From Macrostomum hystrix (lineage: Eukaryota; Platyhelminthes; Macrostomidae): a DNA stretch of 64,000 nt. Below the pieces are notes generated by a model, which made no database searches, was not told where the DNA came from, and worked only from the letters and a program-made list of their open reading frames with translations. A program made the translations under genes and the position numbers. The first letter of the stretch is position 1. Every line of letters begins with the position of its first letter. Where the stretch lies: assembly GCA_950097015.1 (NCBI GenBank), contig CATNEN010000033.1:4681001-4745000 (forward strand), given 5' to 3'. This document shows positions 1-12,204 of the stretch, one piece after another.

Positions 1-26
1 ATAAAGTCTGACCCATTCCAATTAGC

Positions 27-240
27 TCATCTGAGATAACTGTGACCCATCTGAGATAACTGTGACCCATCTGAGATAACCGTGACCCATCTGAGATAAC
101 CGTGACCCATCTGAGATAACTGTGACCCATCTGAGATAACCGTGACCCATCTAAGATAACCGTGACCCATCTAAGATAACCGTGACCCATCTGAGATAAC
201 TGTGACCCATCTGAGACAAGCGTGACCCATCTGGGATATC
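27..240. repeat. 20-bp minisatellite
   Basis: About 10.5 tandem copies of a 20-bp unit, ctgagataacygtgacccat, differing mainly at one C/T position. It ends about 45 bp before the methyltransferase exon, so it probably lies in the last intron of that gene. Confidence 0.95.
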
Positions 241-284
241 GATAAAAGTGCTGACCCGTCCCTGGACGCAATGCAGGCCAGCAG

Positions 285-998
285 GTGCTGGAGCTGGGCT
301 GTGGGTTCGCGCCCCTACTGGAGCTGTACTGCGACACGGTGGGTCCGACCGGCAGCGTGACCCTGGTTGACCCGGAGCCGCGTCTGGCGGAGCGCCTGGC
401 GTCGCGGTTGGCCGGCCGGCCGAACGCCCGCTTCGTGGCCGGTCGCGCCGAGGACCTGGCCACGGGCGAAGCGGCCCGCGCGGTCGGCGGCGGCGGCTTC
501 GACATGGCGGTGATGGTCAACGTGTTCCACCACCTGGCCGACCCGCCAGCCGCCCTGGCCGCCCTCCGCGGCACTCTCCGTCAGGACGGAGGCCGCCTCG
601 TCATCTTCGACTTTATCCACGACACCCTGCGGCTGTTCGTGTCCGGCGCAGCCTCCGCCACCGCCCGGACAGTCCAGGGGCGACTGGCCGACCTCCTGCG
701 GCCGGCCGCCTCGCCCGTCACCGCCCGCTGCGCCGACTGCCTCGCCGCTGCCGGCTTCCGTCTGAGCCTTCGCGACTCCTTCGTCCTGCAGGACCGGCTG
801 AGCTCGCCGCTGGGCCAGTTCTACTCGGAGGTGTTCCTGAAGCACTCTCTGGAGCAACTGGCTGCCCGCGGTGGCATCACTCAGGAGGAGGCCAAGGAGC
901 TGCTGGAGCGCAGCCTGCCAGACCTGATCGCTGGAGACCCGGAGGCAGTGCTGTTCAGCGACATTCACGTCATGCTGGTCGGCGAGCTGGCCGAGTGA
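285..998 (+). CDS. class I SAM-dependent methyltransferase, 3'-terminal exon (partial)
   Basis: The encoded 237 residues begin directly with the SAM-binding motif I (LELGCG at residues 2-7), followed by the acidic strand-2 position (VTLVDPEPR, about residues 25-33) and the motif FDMAVMVNVFHHL near residue 72, the usual post-II/motif IV region of the Rossmann-fold methyltransferases. This family moves a methyl group from S-adenosylmethionine to a small molecule or protein; the substrate cannot be told here. The first codon is GTG just after CAG, and the frame stays open only back to 255, so I read this as an exon entered through an acceptor at 276 or 284, with upstream exons outside the window. 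It ends at TGA 996-998. The segment is clearly richer in G+C than its repeat flanks, as expected for coding DNA. The antisense reading frame over the same bases is a shadow. Confidence 0.72.
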   Translation: MLELGCGFAPLLELYCDTVGPTGSVTLVDPEPRLAERLASRLAGRPNARFVAGRAEDLATGEAARAVGGGGFDMAVMVNVFHHLADPPAALAALRGTLRQDGGRLVIFDFIHDTLRLFVSGAASATARTVQGRLADLLRPAASPVTARCADCLAAAGFRLSLRDSFVLQDRLSSPLGQFYSEVFLKHSLEQLAARGGITQEEAKELLERSLPDLIAGDPEAVLFSDIHVMLVGELAE

Positions 999-1002
999 AC
1001 GC

Positions 1003-2299
1003 AGGAGTGACTGACATTAAGTCAGAGTGACTGGAATTGATTCAGAGTGACTGAAATTGAATCAGAGTGACTGAAATTGAATCAGAGGGACTGAAATCTA
1101 ATCAGAGTGACTGGAATTGATTCAGAGTGACTGAAATTGATTCAGAGTGACTGGAATTGATTCAGAGTGACTGGAATTGATTCAGAGTGACTGAAATTGA
1201 ATCAGAGTGACTGAAATTGAATCAGAGTGACTGAAATCTAATCAGAGGGACTGAAATCTAATCAGAGTGACTGAAATTGATTCAGAGTGACTGAAATTGA
1301 TTCAGAGTGAATGAAATCTAATCAGAGGGACTGAAATCTAATCAGAGGGACTGAAATCTAATCAGAGTGACTGAAATTGATTCAGAGTGACTGAAATTGA
1401 TTCAGAGTGACTGAAATCTAATCAGAGTGACTGGAATTGATTCAGAGTGACTGGAATTGATTCAGAGTGACTGGAATTGATTCAGAGTGACTGAAATTGA
1501 ATCAGAGTGACTGAAATTGAATCAGAGTGACTGAAATTGAATCAGAGGGACTGAAATCTAATCAGAGTGACTGGAATTGATTCAGAGTGACTGAAATTGA
1601 TTCAGAGTGACTGGAATTGATTCAGAGTGACTGAAATCTAATCAGAGTGACTGAAATTGATTCAGAGTGACTGAAATCTAATCAGAGTGACTGGAATTGA
1701 TTCAGAGTGACTGAAATTGATTCAGAGTGACTGGAATTGATTCAGAGTGACTGAAATCTAATCAGAGTGACTGGAATTGATTCAGAGTGACTGAAATTGA
1801 TTCAGAGTGACTGGAATTGATTCAGAGTGACTGAAATCTAATCAGAGTGACTGGAATTGATTCAGAGTGACTGAAATTGATTCAGAGTGACTGAAATTGA
1901 TTCAGAGTGACTGAAATCTAATCAGAGGGACTGAAATCTAATCAGAGTGACTGGAATTGATTCAGAGTGACTGAAATTGATTCAGAGTGACTGAAATCTA
2001 ATCAGAGTGACTGGAATTGATTCAGAGTGACTGGAATTGATTCAGAGTGACTGAAATCTAATCAGAGGGACTGAAATCTAATCAGAGGGACTGAAATCTA
2101 ATCAGAGTGACTGAAATCTAATCAGAGTGACTGAAATTGATTCAGAGTGACTGAAATCTAATCAGAGTGACTGGAATTGATTCAGAGTGACTGGAATTGA
2201 TTCAGAGTGACTGGAATTGATTCAGAGTGACTGAAATTGATTCAGAGTGACTGAAATTGAATCAGAGTGACTGGAATTGATTCAGAGTGACTGAAATCT
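1003..2299. repeat. 20-bp minisatellite, probably in the methyltransferase 3' UTR
   Basis: About 64 copies of a 20-bp unit, ttcagagtgactgaaattga, starting 5 bp after the stop codon. Unit variants (ggaattga/aaattga/aaatcta, gagtga/gaggga) recur in mixed order. No transcript can be proven from sequence, but the next AATAAA lies just beyond the array. Confidence 0.95.
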
Positions 2300-2727
2300 C
2301 GCAGATTGTTTCTACATGGTTTTGTTTGAAAAGCGATGCGATTATGATTTCATCAATCATCTTTGCATATTTACGAGTGTTCCAAGAAAATAAACTTTTC
2401 AATGACAAAAATGCTATGTGAAGATTTCCATTTCAAAGCATGAAACCATTCAAAACTAATATCTCGGGCCCTAGTAACAGACTTATTTTTTATCGGTGCA
2501 ATCAACTTTGGTCATAGACTATTTAACGTGGCTATAGAATTTCCGCGACAAACTCTTTCTGGTGCTCAGCTAAGAGTACAAGACACCGCTCTGATTGAAA
2601 CTAACTGCGGTGTTATAATAATATTGCTACTTTTTACTGCTCAAAGCCTGCTCAACATGCCCTACCGCTGTGTACAAGGTCAGTTGCCCAGTGAAATCTC
2701 TATGCGACTCAGTCGTCTAGACTTGTT
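2300..2727 (+). other. unique A+T-rich segment with a candidate polyadenylation signal
   Basis: AATAAA lies at 2389-2394, about 90 bp beyond the array, and could end the methyltransferase transcript. No gene is evident in the rest. Two TGCTCAA words occur at 2638 and 2649. Confidence 0.35.
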
Positions 2728-3265
2728 CGGCCGAAGTAGTGAATAATCTACAGGATAGACCTGAGTAGTGAAGAATCTACAGGATAGACCTGAGTAGTGA
2801 AGAATCTTCAGGATAGACCTGAGTAGTGAAGAATCTTCAGGATAGACCTGAGTAGTGAAGAATCTACAGGATAGACCTGAGTAGTGAAGAATCTACAGGA
2901 TAGACCTGAGTAGTGAAGAATCTTCAGGATAGACCTGAGTAGTGAATAATCTACAGAATGGACCTGAGTAGTGAATAATCTACAGAATAGACCTGAGTAG
3001 TGAATAATCTACAGAATAGACCTGAGTAGTGAAGAATCTACAGAATAGACCTGAGTAGTGAATAATCTACAGAATAGACCTGAGTAGTGAAGAATCTACA
3101 GAATAGACCTGAGTAGTGAATAATCTACAGAATGGACCTGAGTAGTAAATAATCTACAGAATAGACCTGAGTAGTGAATAATCTTCAGGACAACTTCAGT
3201 TAAAAATAATGTTCAGGATTAGCCTCAGTAGCAGAGTGTTCAGGATTAACCTCAGTAGGGATAAA
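2728..3265. repeat. 29-bp minisatellite
   Basis: About 16 regular copies of a 29-bp unit beginning ctgagtagtgaagaatctac. They decay after 3190 into diverged units (caggattaacctcagtag) that run up to the start codon of the next gene. Confidence 0.93.
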
Positions 3266-3267
3266 CA

Positions 3268-3735
3268 ATGGGGAAACCTTTGAGAAGAGTTGGGAAGAAA
3301 GAGAATAACGAGTGGATCATGAGTGAGTCCATCCCGAACCTGTCAACAGTGGCTGTTGTGTCGCTGACGCTGCTCATCCTGTGCGCTGTCGGTGCCGCCC
3401 TGCCGCTGCCGGATTCGCTGCAGGATCAGCTGGCCCAGGCCGGTCTCGAGTCCGAGAAGGTCCTGCGGGCGGAGCTGTTGTGCTTCGGGCAAAGGCGGGA
3501 CACACTGTTAATGCGCGAAATCTGCTTCGGCTGCGGACAGCACCAGGTCTGCGTCTGGCACTTCATGAAGGCTTTCTACGTATTGCTGGCCGCAGCCTTC
3601 CTGTTGGTGTTCGTGGCAGTCGTTCTGCTCCTCCTCGACCTCTGCGGCAGCCAGCGCAAGCCGCGCAGTTTTCCGAAGCCAGAACCGTCGAAGTTCGCCG
3701 GAGACGACCCGCCGAAGTCGGTGATTGAATGCTGA
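3268..3735 (+). CDS. small membrane protein with two hydrophobic segments and a Cys-rich loop
   Basis: 155 residues, not recognised as a known family. Residues 26-45 form a first hydrophobic segment (signal anchor or signal peptide) and residues 102-123 a second, strongly hydrophobic one, ending in a 32-residue Pro/Lys-rich tail. The loop between them carries four cysteines at 72, 86, 89 and 95 (C-x13-C-x2-C-x5-C, including CFGCGQHQVC), suggesting disulfides in the lumen or outside the cell. The coding part from about 3360 is G+C-rich with clean codons. The ATG at 3268 has a good context (A at -3, G at +4); an inner ATG at 3319 would give 138 residues and put the hydrophobic segment closer to the N-terminus, as usual for a signal sequence. 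The 29-bp array ends just upstream. It may have 5' exons I cannot see. The function is unknown; a chance ORF is possible but less likely given the helix and cysteine pattern. Confidence 0.5.
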   Translation: MGKPLRRVGKKENNEWIMSESIPNLSTVAVVSLTLLILCAVGAALPLPDSLQDQLAQAGLESEKVLRAELLCFGQRRDTLLMREICFGCGQHQVCVWHFMKAFYVLLAAAFLLVFVAVVLLLLDLCGSQRKPRSFPKPEPSKFAGDDPPKSVIEC

Positions 3736-3863
3736 AGTCTTTCGGCAGGTTTTTGTCTGCATGCAGCGAACAGGCAAACTTTTTGTGAGGCGTTTTTCAG
3801 CCTTTTTAATTTATTTCCTTCTCTGATTTGCCCTCGAAAAATCTTTATTAGTGTTCTGCTTCG

Positions 3864-4096
3864 CAAGTAGCACTGTGAATCATGACTGCCTCTCGCACCA
3901 AGGTCCCTGAGTTCGATTCCGCGGCGAGGCCACATTCATTTGGGGCGCAGCCGCGGAGCGAAGGCTTGGGGGCTTGTCGTGCAATTTACGCCCTTGAAGG
4001 CCAACCTCCAAGGCACAGTGAGAGTGTACACTGCCTGACGATGAGAAAGTCAGGGCAGATGTACACACCTGTGTGAGCGTGTGCCTGCGTCCCTAA
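3864..4096 (+). mobile_element. tRNA-derived SINE-like copy A
   Basis: One of three dispersed related copies in this window (others near 41050-41300 and 62914-63138, both minus strand). A B-box-like AGTTCGATTCC lies at 3910-3920. The body shares the words gtgagagtgtacactgcctg and cagatgtacacacctgtgtg with the other copies. The A-box region is badly eroded here. Ends are approximate and no target-site duplication was established. Confidence 0.65.
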
Positions 4097-4637
4097 TTTA
4101 GACTTTTTCTAGTTCCTAATCCTAATCATATTCTAAGAAAATTAAAAAGTCAGCATTTTTGTTTCAGGGTTATTCCAACATCCATCCTTGTTTTTTCAAT
4201 ATTTCGTAATCCTAGATTCTCTATAATTTCAGCTTTTTCCCGTGTGCATTGAAGACTTCTGGAGCAGCCGAACCCACTGAGCTGCACATTGTGAGCTCTG
4301 CCAGTAGAAAATGCGACAGTCCATTTTGCTTTCCTGAGTGTACGTTCGAGACACTAGTTATTTATATAGCTGAAAATACCCTGAATCAAAGCCGCCTCAG
4401 TAACTAGGGCCTACCGAATGCCCGCTTCCAATCCAGTAGCCAATACGAGCTAGTTTCGAAACTTGCCAGACACTAGAACTACGGATGTATAATTTCCTTA
4501 AAATTGTCACGTTTTGTTTATCTGGAACACCTGCTCAATGGAAATACAATTTACCGGCTTTCGTGCCAGAAACTTCTAGATTGTTCACGAATTTTCACGC
4601 ATCTTTTGAGATTACTAGAGACTTTTGAGATTTATAG
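4097..4637. other. unique intergenic DNA
   Basis: A+T-rich, with no credible exon, RNA gene or repeat. One TGCTCAA word lies at 4532. Confidence 0.6.
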
Positions 4638-7187
4638 TAAATCTATCCTACAAGATGAAGGCAGTGAATGGATTGCTAATCTATCCTACAAGATGAAGGC
4701 ATTGAATGGATTGCTAATCTATCCTACAAGATGAAGGCAGTGAATGGATTGCTAATCTATCCTACAAGATGAAGGCATTGAATGGATTGCTAATCTATCC
4801 TACAAGATGAAGGCAGTGAATGGATTGCTAATCTATCCTACAAGATGAAGGCATTGAATGGATTGCTAATCTATCCTACAAGATGAAGGCAGTGAATGGA
4901 TTGCTAATCTATCCTACAAGATGAAGGCAGTGAATGGATTGCTAATCTATCCTACAAGATGAAGGCAGTGAATGGATTGCTAATCTATCCTACAAGATGA
5001 AGGCAGTGAATGGATTGCTAATCTATCCTACAAGATGAAGGCATTGAATGGATTGCTAATCTATCCTACAAGATGAAGGCAGTGAATGGATTGCTAATCT
5101 ATCCTACAAGATGAAGGCAGTGAATGGATTGCTAATCTATCCTACAAGATGAAGGCAGTGAATGGATTGCTAATCTATCCTACAAGATGAAGGCAGTGAA
5201 TGGATTGCTAATCTATCCTACAAGATGAAGGCATTGAATGGATTGCTAATCTATCCTACAAGATGAAGGCAGTGAATGGATTGCTAATCTATCCTACAAG
5301 ATGAAGGCATTCAATGGATTGCTAATCTATCCTACAAGATGAAGGCAGTGAATGGATTGCTAATCTATCCTACAAGATGAAGGCAGTGAATGGATTGCTA
5401 ATCTATCCTACAAGATGAAGGCAGTGAATGGATTGCTAATCTATCCTACAAGATGAAGGCAGTGAATGGATTGCTAATCTATCCTACAAGATGAAGGCAG
5501 TGAATGGATTGCTAATCTATCCTACAAGATGAAGGCATTGAATGGATTGCTAATCTATCCTACAAGATGAAAGCATTTATGGATTGCTAATCTATCCTAC
5601 AAGATGAAGGCAGTGAATGGATTGCTAATCTATCCTACAAGATGAAGGCATTGAATGGATTGCTAATCTATCCTACTAGATGAAGGCAGTGAATGGATTG
5701 CTAATCTATCCTACAAGATGAAGGCAGTGAATGGATTGCTAATCTATCCTACAAGATGAAGGCAGTGAATGGATTGCTAATCTATCCTACAAGATGAAGG
5801 CAGTGAATGGATTGCTAATCTATCCTACAAGATGAAGGCAGTGAATGGATTGCTAATCTATCCTACAAGATGAAGGCAGTGAATGGATTGCTAATCTATC
5901 CTACAAGATGAAGGCAGTGAATGGATTGCTAATCTATCCTACAAGATGAAGGCATTGAATGGATTGCTAATCTATCCTACTAGATGAAGGCAGTGAATGG
6001 ATTGCTAATCTATCCTACAAGATGAAGGCAGTGAATGGATTGCTAATCTATCCTACAAGATGAAGGCAGTGAATGGATTGCTAATCTATCCTACAAGATG
6101 AAGGCAGTGAATGGATTGCTAATCTATCCTACAAGATGAAGGCAGTGAATGGATTGCTAATCTATCCTACAAGATGAAGGCATTGAATGGATTGCTAATC
6201 TATCCTACTAGATGAAGGCAGTGAATGGATTGCTAATCTATCCTACAAGATGAAGGCAGTGAATGGATTGCTAATCTATCCTACAAGATGAAGGCAGTGA
6301 ATGGATTGCTAATCTATCCTACAAGATGAAGGCAGTGAATGGATTGCTAATCTATCCTACTAGATGAAGGCAGTGAATGGATTGCTAATCTATCCTACAA
6401 GATGAAGGCAGTGAATGGATTGCTAATCTATCCTACAAGATGAAGGCAGTGAATGGATTGCTAATCTATCCTACAAGATGAAGGCAGTGAATGGATTGCT
6501 AATCTATCCTACAAGATGAAGGCATTGAATGGATTGCTAATCTATCCTACTAGATGAAGGCAGTGAATGGATTGCTAATCTATCCTACAAGATGAAGGCA
6601 GTGAATGGATTGCTAATCTATCCTACAAGATGAAGGCAGTGAATGGATTGCTAATCTATCCTACAAGATGAAGGCAGTGAATGGATTGCTAATCTATCCT
6701 ACAAGATGAAGGCAGTGAATGGATTGCTAATCTATCCTACAAGATGAAGGCATTGAATGGATTGCTAATCTATCCTACTAGATGAAGGCAGTGAATGGAT
6801 TGCTAATCTATCCTACAAGATGAAGGCAGTGAATGGATTGCTAATCTATCCTACAAGATGAAGGCAGTGAATGGATTGCTAATCTATCCTACAAGATGAA
6901 GGCAGTGAATGGATTGCTAATCTATCCTACAAGATGAAGGCAGTGAATGGATTGCTAATCTATCCTACAAGATGAAGGCATTGAATGGATTGCTAATCTA
7001 TCCTACTAGATGAAGGCAGTGAATGGATTGCTAATCTATCCTACAAGATGAAAGCATTTATGGATTGCTAATCTATCCTACAAGATGAAGGCAGTGAATG
7101 GATTGCTAATCTATCCTACAAGATGAAAGCATTTATGGATTGCTAATCTATCCTACAATATGAAGGCAGTGAATGGATTGATAATCT
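4638..7187. repeat. 38-bp minisatellite, about 67 copies, with higher-order variants
   Basis: The unit is 38 bp and contains ctatcctacaagatgaaggc followed by a g/t-variable agtgaatggattgctaat. Copies with ctactag instead of ctacaag stand at 5677, 5981, 6209, 6361, 6551, 6779 and 7007, that is 8, 6, 4, 5, 6 and 6 units apart. Three short copies (tttatgg) occur at the right end and near 5573. Confidence 0.97.
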
Positions 7188-7695
7188 TTTCCTTTGAAGT
7201 AGGTAAAAGAAAGGAGTTTAGATGTTTGCCTATTTTATGAGTTATGTAAAGTAAATATTTTCTGCTAAAATTTACTGAAATCTTACTCAGCTTTCTAAGT
7301 AGTAAGCAGAGGGCATTGAGCACTGGTTGATGGAGGCCGGGAACCGTGAACCCCAGTCCTTAGGCTCTAAACATCTGTCGTGATGCGATGCAAACAGGAG
7401 ATTAAAGCTATGAGTGAGTAATTCAACAGCTCATGGCTACACCATTAGGAAATCTGAGAGTTCTTGCATTCCGAGCAGTTGTGGAACATATCTGAACTCC
7501 TAATCTCACAGATTTCTAGACTGATAAGCAGACTGTTTTTCTAAGTCAGCAAGGACCATTATTGTTTGGCTAGGAATGTGATTCCTGTAGTTTTCTTGAT
7601 TATTCTAGTGGAGTTATTTTCTTTTAGAGTGACAACTTTTTCTATGCTCATGTTTCGACGCACCGGTTACCACACCAGTTAGCGCACCGGCCAAG
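7188..7695. other. unique intergenic DNA
   Basis: No gene seen. One TTGAGCA word lies at 7316-7322. Confidence 0.6.
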
Positions 7696-7955
7696 ACCCC
7701 TGTTGATATCCCTGTTGGTGTCCCTGTTGGTGTCCCTGTTGGTGTCCCTGTTGGTGTCCTTGTTGGTGTTCCTGTTGGTGTCCCTGTTGGTGTCCCTGTT
7801 GGTATCCCTGTTGGTGTCCCTGTTGGTGTCCCTGTTGGTGTCCCTGTTGGTGTCCCTGTTGGTGTCCCTGTTGGTATCCCTGTTGGTGTCCCTGTTGGTC
7901 TCCCTGTTGGTGTCCCTGTTGGTGTCCCTGTTGGTGTCCCTGTTGGTGTCTCTGT
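7696..7955. repeat. 12-bp minisatellite
   Basis: About 21 copies of ccctgttggtgt. Because the period is a multiple of three, long stop-free frames appear on both strands (Val-Ser-Leu-Leu on +, His-Gln-Gln-Gly on -). I do not regard either as a gene. Confidence 0.95.
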
Positions 7956-8785
7956 AAGTTAATTCGAGGATTCCTCAAAGCCCGTGTTGTTCGCCTGTGA
8001 TTATTTTGCAAATCACCAACCCGCACTCACTGACTCTGGTGCGGGAGACCGCCCGTGGGAATTGAAACTTCACGCCATCATAATATTGAGCTGAAAAAAT
8101 AGCACCTGCGATTAATTAGCCGGGGGATAAATTTTCCCAACGATATTAGATATTCTGCCGGGCGAAATAAACACTATTGTTCATAGGGGATTTTTTAAGC
8201 TATTTTTCATTCCTATATTTCCCCATTAAAATCTCCCGGGAAAAGAAACTAGTTCTCAATGCTCAGACTGTAAGAAAAAATGTATTAAAAAATGCTAGAC
8301 CCCACCTACCAGCAGATGCGGCAGTCAAATGCAGACTTTGTAGTCTGCTCAGCCTTTGAGCACATTTGAAGCTGAGATGAGGAGGGCGGCTGGCCTGGGG
8401 CTTATTGAGACTCCGGGCTCACTTTTGCTGATTAAAAAATCAGTTTCAATTCCTTTTTTGTGTGAAGTGAGAACAGCTCTGAATATTTCGACTAATTGTC
8501 CCCTGCTCTGTGCTTTTGTCTCTGCAGAAACTGAGAATCCAATTGAGCTCTCTCATCTGCTGATGGCTTTTCGAGGCTCCATCAAGACATTGTTTAATCG
8601 ACACTTTTTTGGAAAATGCCTTTCAAAGCAGAGTGGCTCGAAGCATAGAATGCTCAAATTATTGCATCCGCCTGAGTATTAAAACGTTAGGTTTTACGTT
8701 AGATTCCGAAAATTCCCACTTCGAAATCCCATTTGATTTCTAATAGGCCTGTCCTCAACATAAAAATTCGATTTCAAAGGAACTA
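7956..8785. other. unique intergenic DNA
   Basis: No convincing exon; the short stop-free frames lack coding character. Words TTGAGCA at 8356 and TGCTCAA at 8651. Confidence 0.55.
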
Positions 8786-9228
8786 GATTCCTGCCAGATT
8801 TCTAAGAAACCTGGTCCGAGATCTCTGCTAGATTTCTAAGAAACCTGGTGCGAGATCTCTGCTAGATTTCTAAGAAACCTGGTCTGAGATCTCTCCTAGG
8901 TTTCTAAGAAACCTGGTCCGAGATGTCTCCTAGATTTCTAAGAAACCTGGTGCGAGATCTCTCCTAGATTTCTAAGAAACCTGGTCCGAGATCTCTGCTA
9001 CATTTCTAAGAAACCTGGTCCGAGATCTCTCCTAGATTTCTAAGAAACCTGGTCCGAAATCTCTGCTACATTTCTAAGAAACCTGGTGCGAGATCTCTCC
9101 TAGATTTCTAAGAAACCTGGTCCGAGATCTCTGCTACATTTCTAAGAAACCTGGTCCGAGATCTCTCCTAGATTTCTAAGAAACCTGGTCCGAAATCTCT
9201 GCTAGATTTCTAAGAAACCTGGTCCAAA
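8786..9228. repeat. 34-bp minisatellite
   Basis: About 13 copies of a 34-bp unit containing tttctaagaaacctggtccg then agatctctgctaga. Point variants include ccgag/gcgag/tcgag and gctagatt/gctacatt. Confidence 0.95.
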
Positions 9229-10570
9229 ACCCTTTAGTGGTTTTTAGAAACCACTGTTTTTTTAATATAATTCTGAAAATCTTATTTTATGAACCCAGCA
9301 TTAAAATTTTCATTTCCCAGAAAGTTTCGATCAAAAATGTATATATTTCTTGAAAAAAAAATTTTTTTTGTCCAATATAAAGAACTGGCGCTGATAAAAC
9401 ATTTTCCAAGAAGCTTCTATTTAGAATTTAAATGGAAGTCTCGAGGACTTCGCTGCAGACTTAGTGTCCGGCAATCATGCTTTAAAAGCGTTGCGCTGTC
9501 AATTAGATGATTATCGGCTGTGCAAACGCAAGCCAAGATTGACTCGCAATCGTTAACAGTTCTGAGGGTCTCACATTTCCTAGGCCAAGCCCCAGTGTGA
9601 ACAATTTTGGTATTTGTTGAGCTTGTTGACTGTTTGAGAGGCTCGACTTGGCACTGAGAAACTGGCCATGTTTTTCTGGTACATTTTGAACAATGTTCAT
9701 CAGATGTCTCACAGTTCCGCAATTAACTCCGGCTTAAATAAACTTGTTTTGAACAATTGAATTCCAAAGACAAACAGATGAAGGACATTGGAATGCTGCG
9801 CTGTTCGACTAAATGTGGTCAATAGACCAGGATTTGATGTTTTCGTCGAGTTTAGTCTATGGTCGAGCCCTACCAAGGTGTGCTGGCTGAATATTTTCTT
9901 ATAGTTTTATGCATATTCAAATCAGGTTATTAAAAACTGCGAATTTAGTTTCACGCGTCTCAGTTTAATCAGCGCTGTGCGGCAACTCACACTGTGTGTT
10001 TCCAAGAAATTGGCGCTCTAAATTCGCTCAAGTTTTCTTAAGTTTTTCAAAAAACGAAGTCACCAATTCCTTTGGTCTCCGCGGGAAATCAATTTCTCCC
10101 CAGTTGATTAAAATTGAAACTGATCGACTCGGGCTCAATACACTCTTTAGATTCAGTTGGCAGTTGAAATTGAGAATATTAATTGGATCACTTGAGCACA
10201 GCACGCACCCCCGCAGCTGCTCCGAGTGGATGAAGCGATGGAAGGAGCGCGTCTTGAGCATGAGAACCCGGGCAGGCTGTCTGAGCAGGCTCAGGGCTCG
10301 GGGTTTGCAGGTTGGGGTATCAGTTGCGCGGACCGCCATCGCACCAGCGGGAGGCCCCGCCCCTCAAGAGTGCTCAAAGCTTATGAAGGCAGCCCGAGCG
10401 AGCCGAGGTGAGAAGCCTCAGGTGTCGCAACCTCGGATGAAGAGCGGAGGCGGAGGCCCAGCCTCCCCCCCGGCCGGAAGCTGGCGATGGCCGCCATCGT
10501 CCCGGTCAGGTAGGTGGCTGCTCTGCAGGCATGCAGAGACTCCCCGGTTGCCATGCAGCTGACTTAACTA
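9229..10570. other. unique intergenic DNA
   Basis: 1.3 kb without a recognisable gene. The right end (10200-10560) is G+C-rich and holds TTGAGCA/TGCTCAA at 10192, 10254 and 10371, a local cluster. No CpG-associated first exon could be supported. Confidence 0.5.
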
Positions 10571-11547
10571 GACATCCCAGTCTAAATCCCAATTGTTAAT
10601 CCGACATCCCAGTCTAAATCCCAACTGTTAATCCGACATCCCAGTCTAAATCCCAATTGTTAATCCGACATCCCAGTCTAAATCCCAATTGTTAATCCGA
10701 CATCCCAGTCTAAATCCCAACTGGGAATCCGACATCCCAGTCTAAATCCCAACTGGGAATCCGACATCCCAGTCTAAATCCCAATTGTTAATCCGACATC
10801 CCAGTCTAAATCCCAATTGTTAATCCGACATCCCAGTCTAAATCCCAACTGTTAATCCGACATCCCAGTCTAAATCCCAATTGTTAATCCGACATCCCAG
10901 TCTAAATCCCAATTGTTAATCCGACATCCCAGTCTAAATCCCAACTGGGAATCCGACATCCCAGTCTAAATCCCAACTGGGAATCCGACATCCCAGTCTA
11001 AATCCCAATTGTTAATCCGACATCCCAGTCTAAATCCCAATTGTTAATCCGACATCCCAGTCTAAATCCCAACTGTCAATCCGACATCCCAGTCTAAATC
11101 CCAATTGTTAATCCGACATCCCAGTCTAAATCCCAATTGTTAATCCGACACCCCAGTCTAAATCCCAATTGTTAATCCGACATCCCAGTCTAAATCCCAA
11201 TTGTTAATCCGACACCCCAGTCTAAATCCCAACTCTTAATCCGACATCCCAGTCTAAATCCCAACTGGGAATCCGACATCCCAGTCCAAATCCCAACTGT
11301 TAATCCGACATCCCAGTCCAAATCCCAACTCTTAATCCGACATCCCAGTCTAAATCCCAACTGTTAATCCGACATCCCAGTCCAAATCCCAACTCTTAAT
11401 CCGACATCCCAGTCTAAATCCCAACTGTTAATCCGACATCCCAGTCTAAATCCCAACTGTTAATCCGACATCCCAGTCCAAATCCCAACTCTTAATCCGA
11501 CATCACAGTCCAAATCCCAACTGGGAATCCGACATCCCAGTCTAACT
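10571..11547. repeat. 32-bp minisatellite
   Basis: About 30 copies of a 32-bp unit containing gacatcccagtctaaatccc. The variable part alternates between aattgttaatcc, aactgttaatcc, aactgggaatcc and aactcttaatcc in blocks. Confidence 0.95.
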
Positions 11548-12204
11548 AGGAATTCGAAGCTCCTATACTTGAATTTTAAGAACTCACTGAGAAGAAAGTG
11601 TGTGTGAAAATGGGAAAAAAACATAAGAACTTAGGAAAATTTGAGTGAGTTTGCCAATTAGAGAACTAACTTCCTCAGAGACAATGTCCGCATGGGATCA
11701 CAAACTACTCAAATGAGAGACAATGAGAACCTGGGAATCTGCAACACAAAAGAGAAGCGGCGAAGCCCGGGTTAGTTTGAGGGGATAATTTTCCCTTCTG
11801 AAACAAGATTCCAACCGCTATCAAGCAGTGCCGAGATATCGCTGCAGGCCATGCAAGCCTGAATTGTCCGTAAATGAGAAATTAGTTTTTTCCCAATCCC
11901 AATCAGCTCAAGCCTCAGCAGATCCCAAAGCAATCGCGCGCGAAGACCAGCCGGATCGAGCGGGAGAAAACCGCCCGGCAACCGGCCACGGAAACTCCTC
12001 GCCTAGCGGGGCGCCTTCTTTGACCAGCCGCGCCAACCCGCAGCCTTCTCAGCCCCCGCTGGCTCTGTTCAGTTCCCTTTTTTATCCCCGATGGGTCTTC
12101 GTGCCGTTGATTCACAATTTATTTTAAATCTTCCTTTGACAATGTTCGCTATACTTTTACATTCAGTTGCACTGCGTGCTTTGGACCAGGTTATGGGAAA
12201 TCAA
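11548..12204. other. unique intergenic DNA
   Basis: No supported gene. Small overlapping open frames around 11770-12120 on both strands look non-coding. Confidence 0.5.

Noticed and set aside
315-968. 217-codon minus-strand frame
   Set aside because: Antisense shadow of the methyltransferase exon, caused by its high G+C content.
7679-8026. His-Gln-Gln-Gly repeat protein on the minus strand
   Set aside because: 12-bp period keeps both strands open; the short unique N-terminal part has no features.
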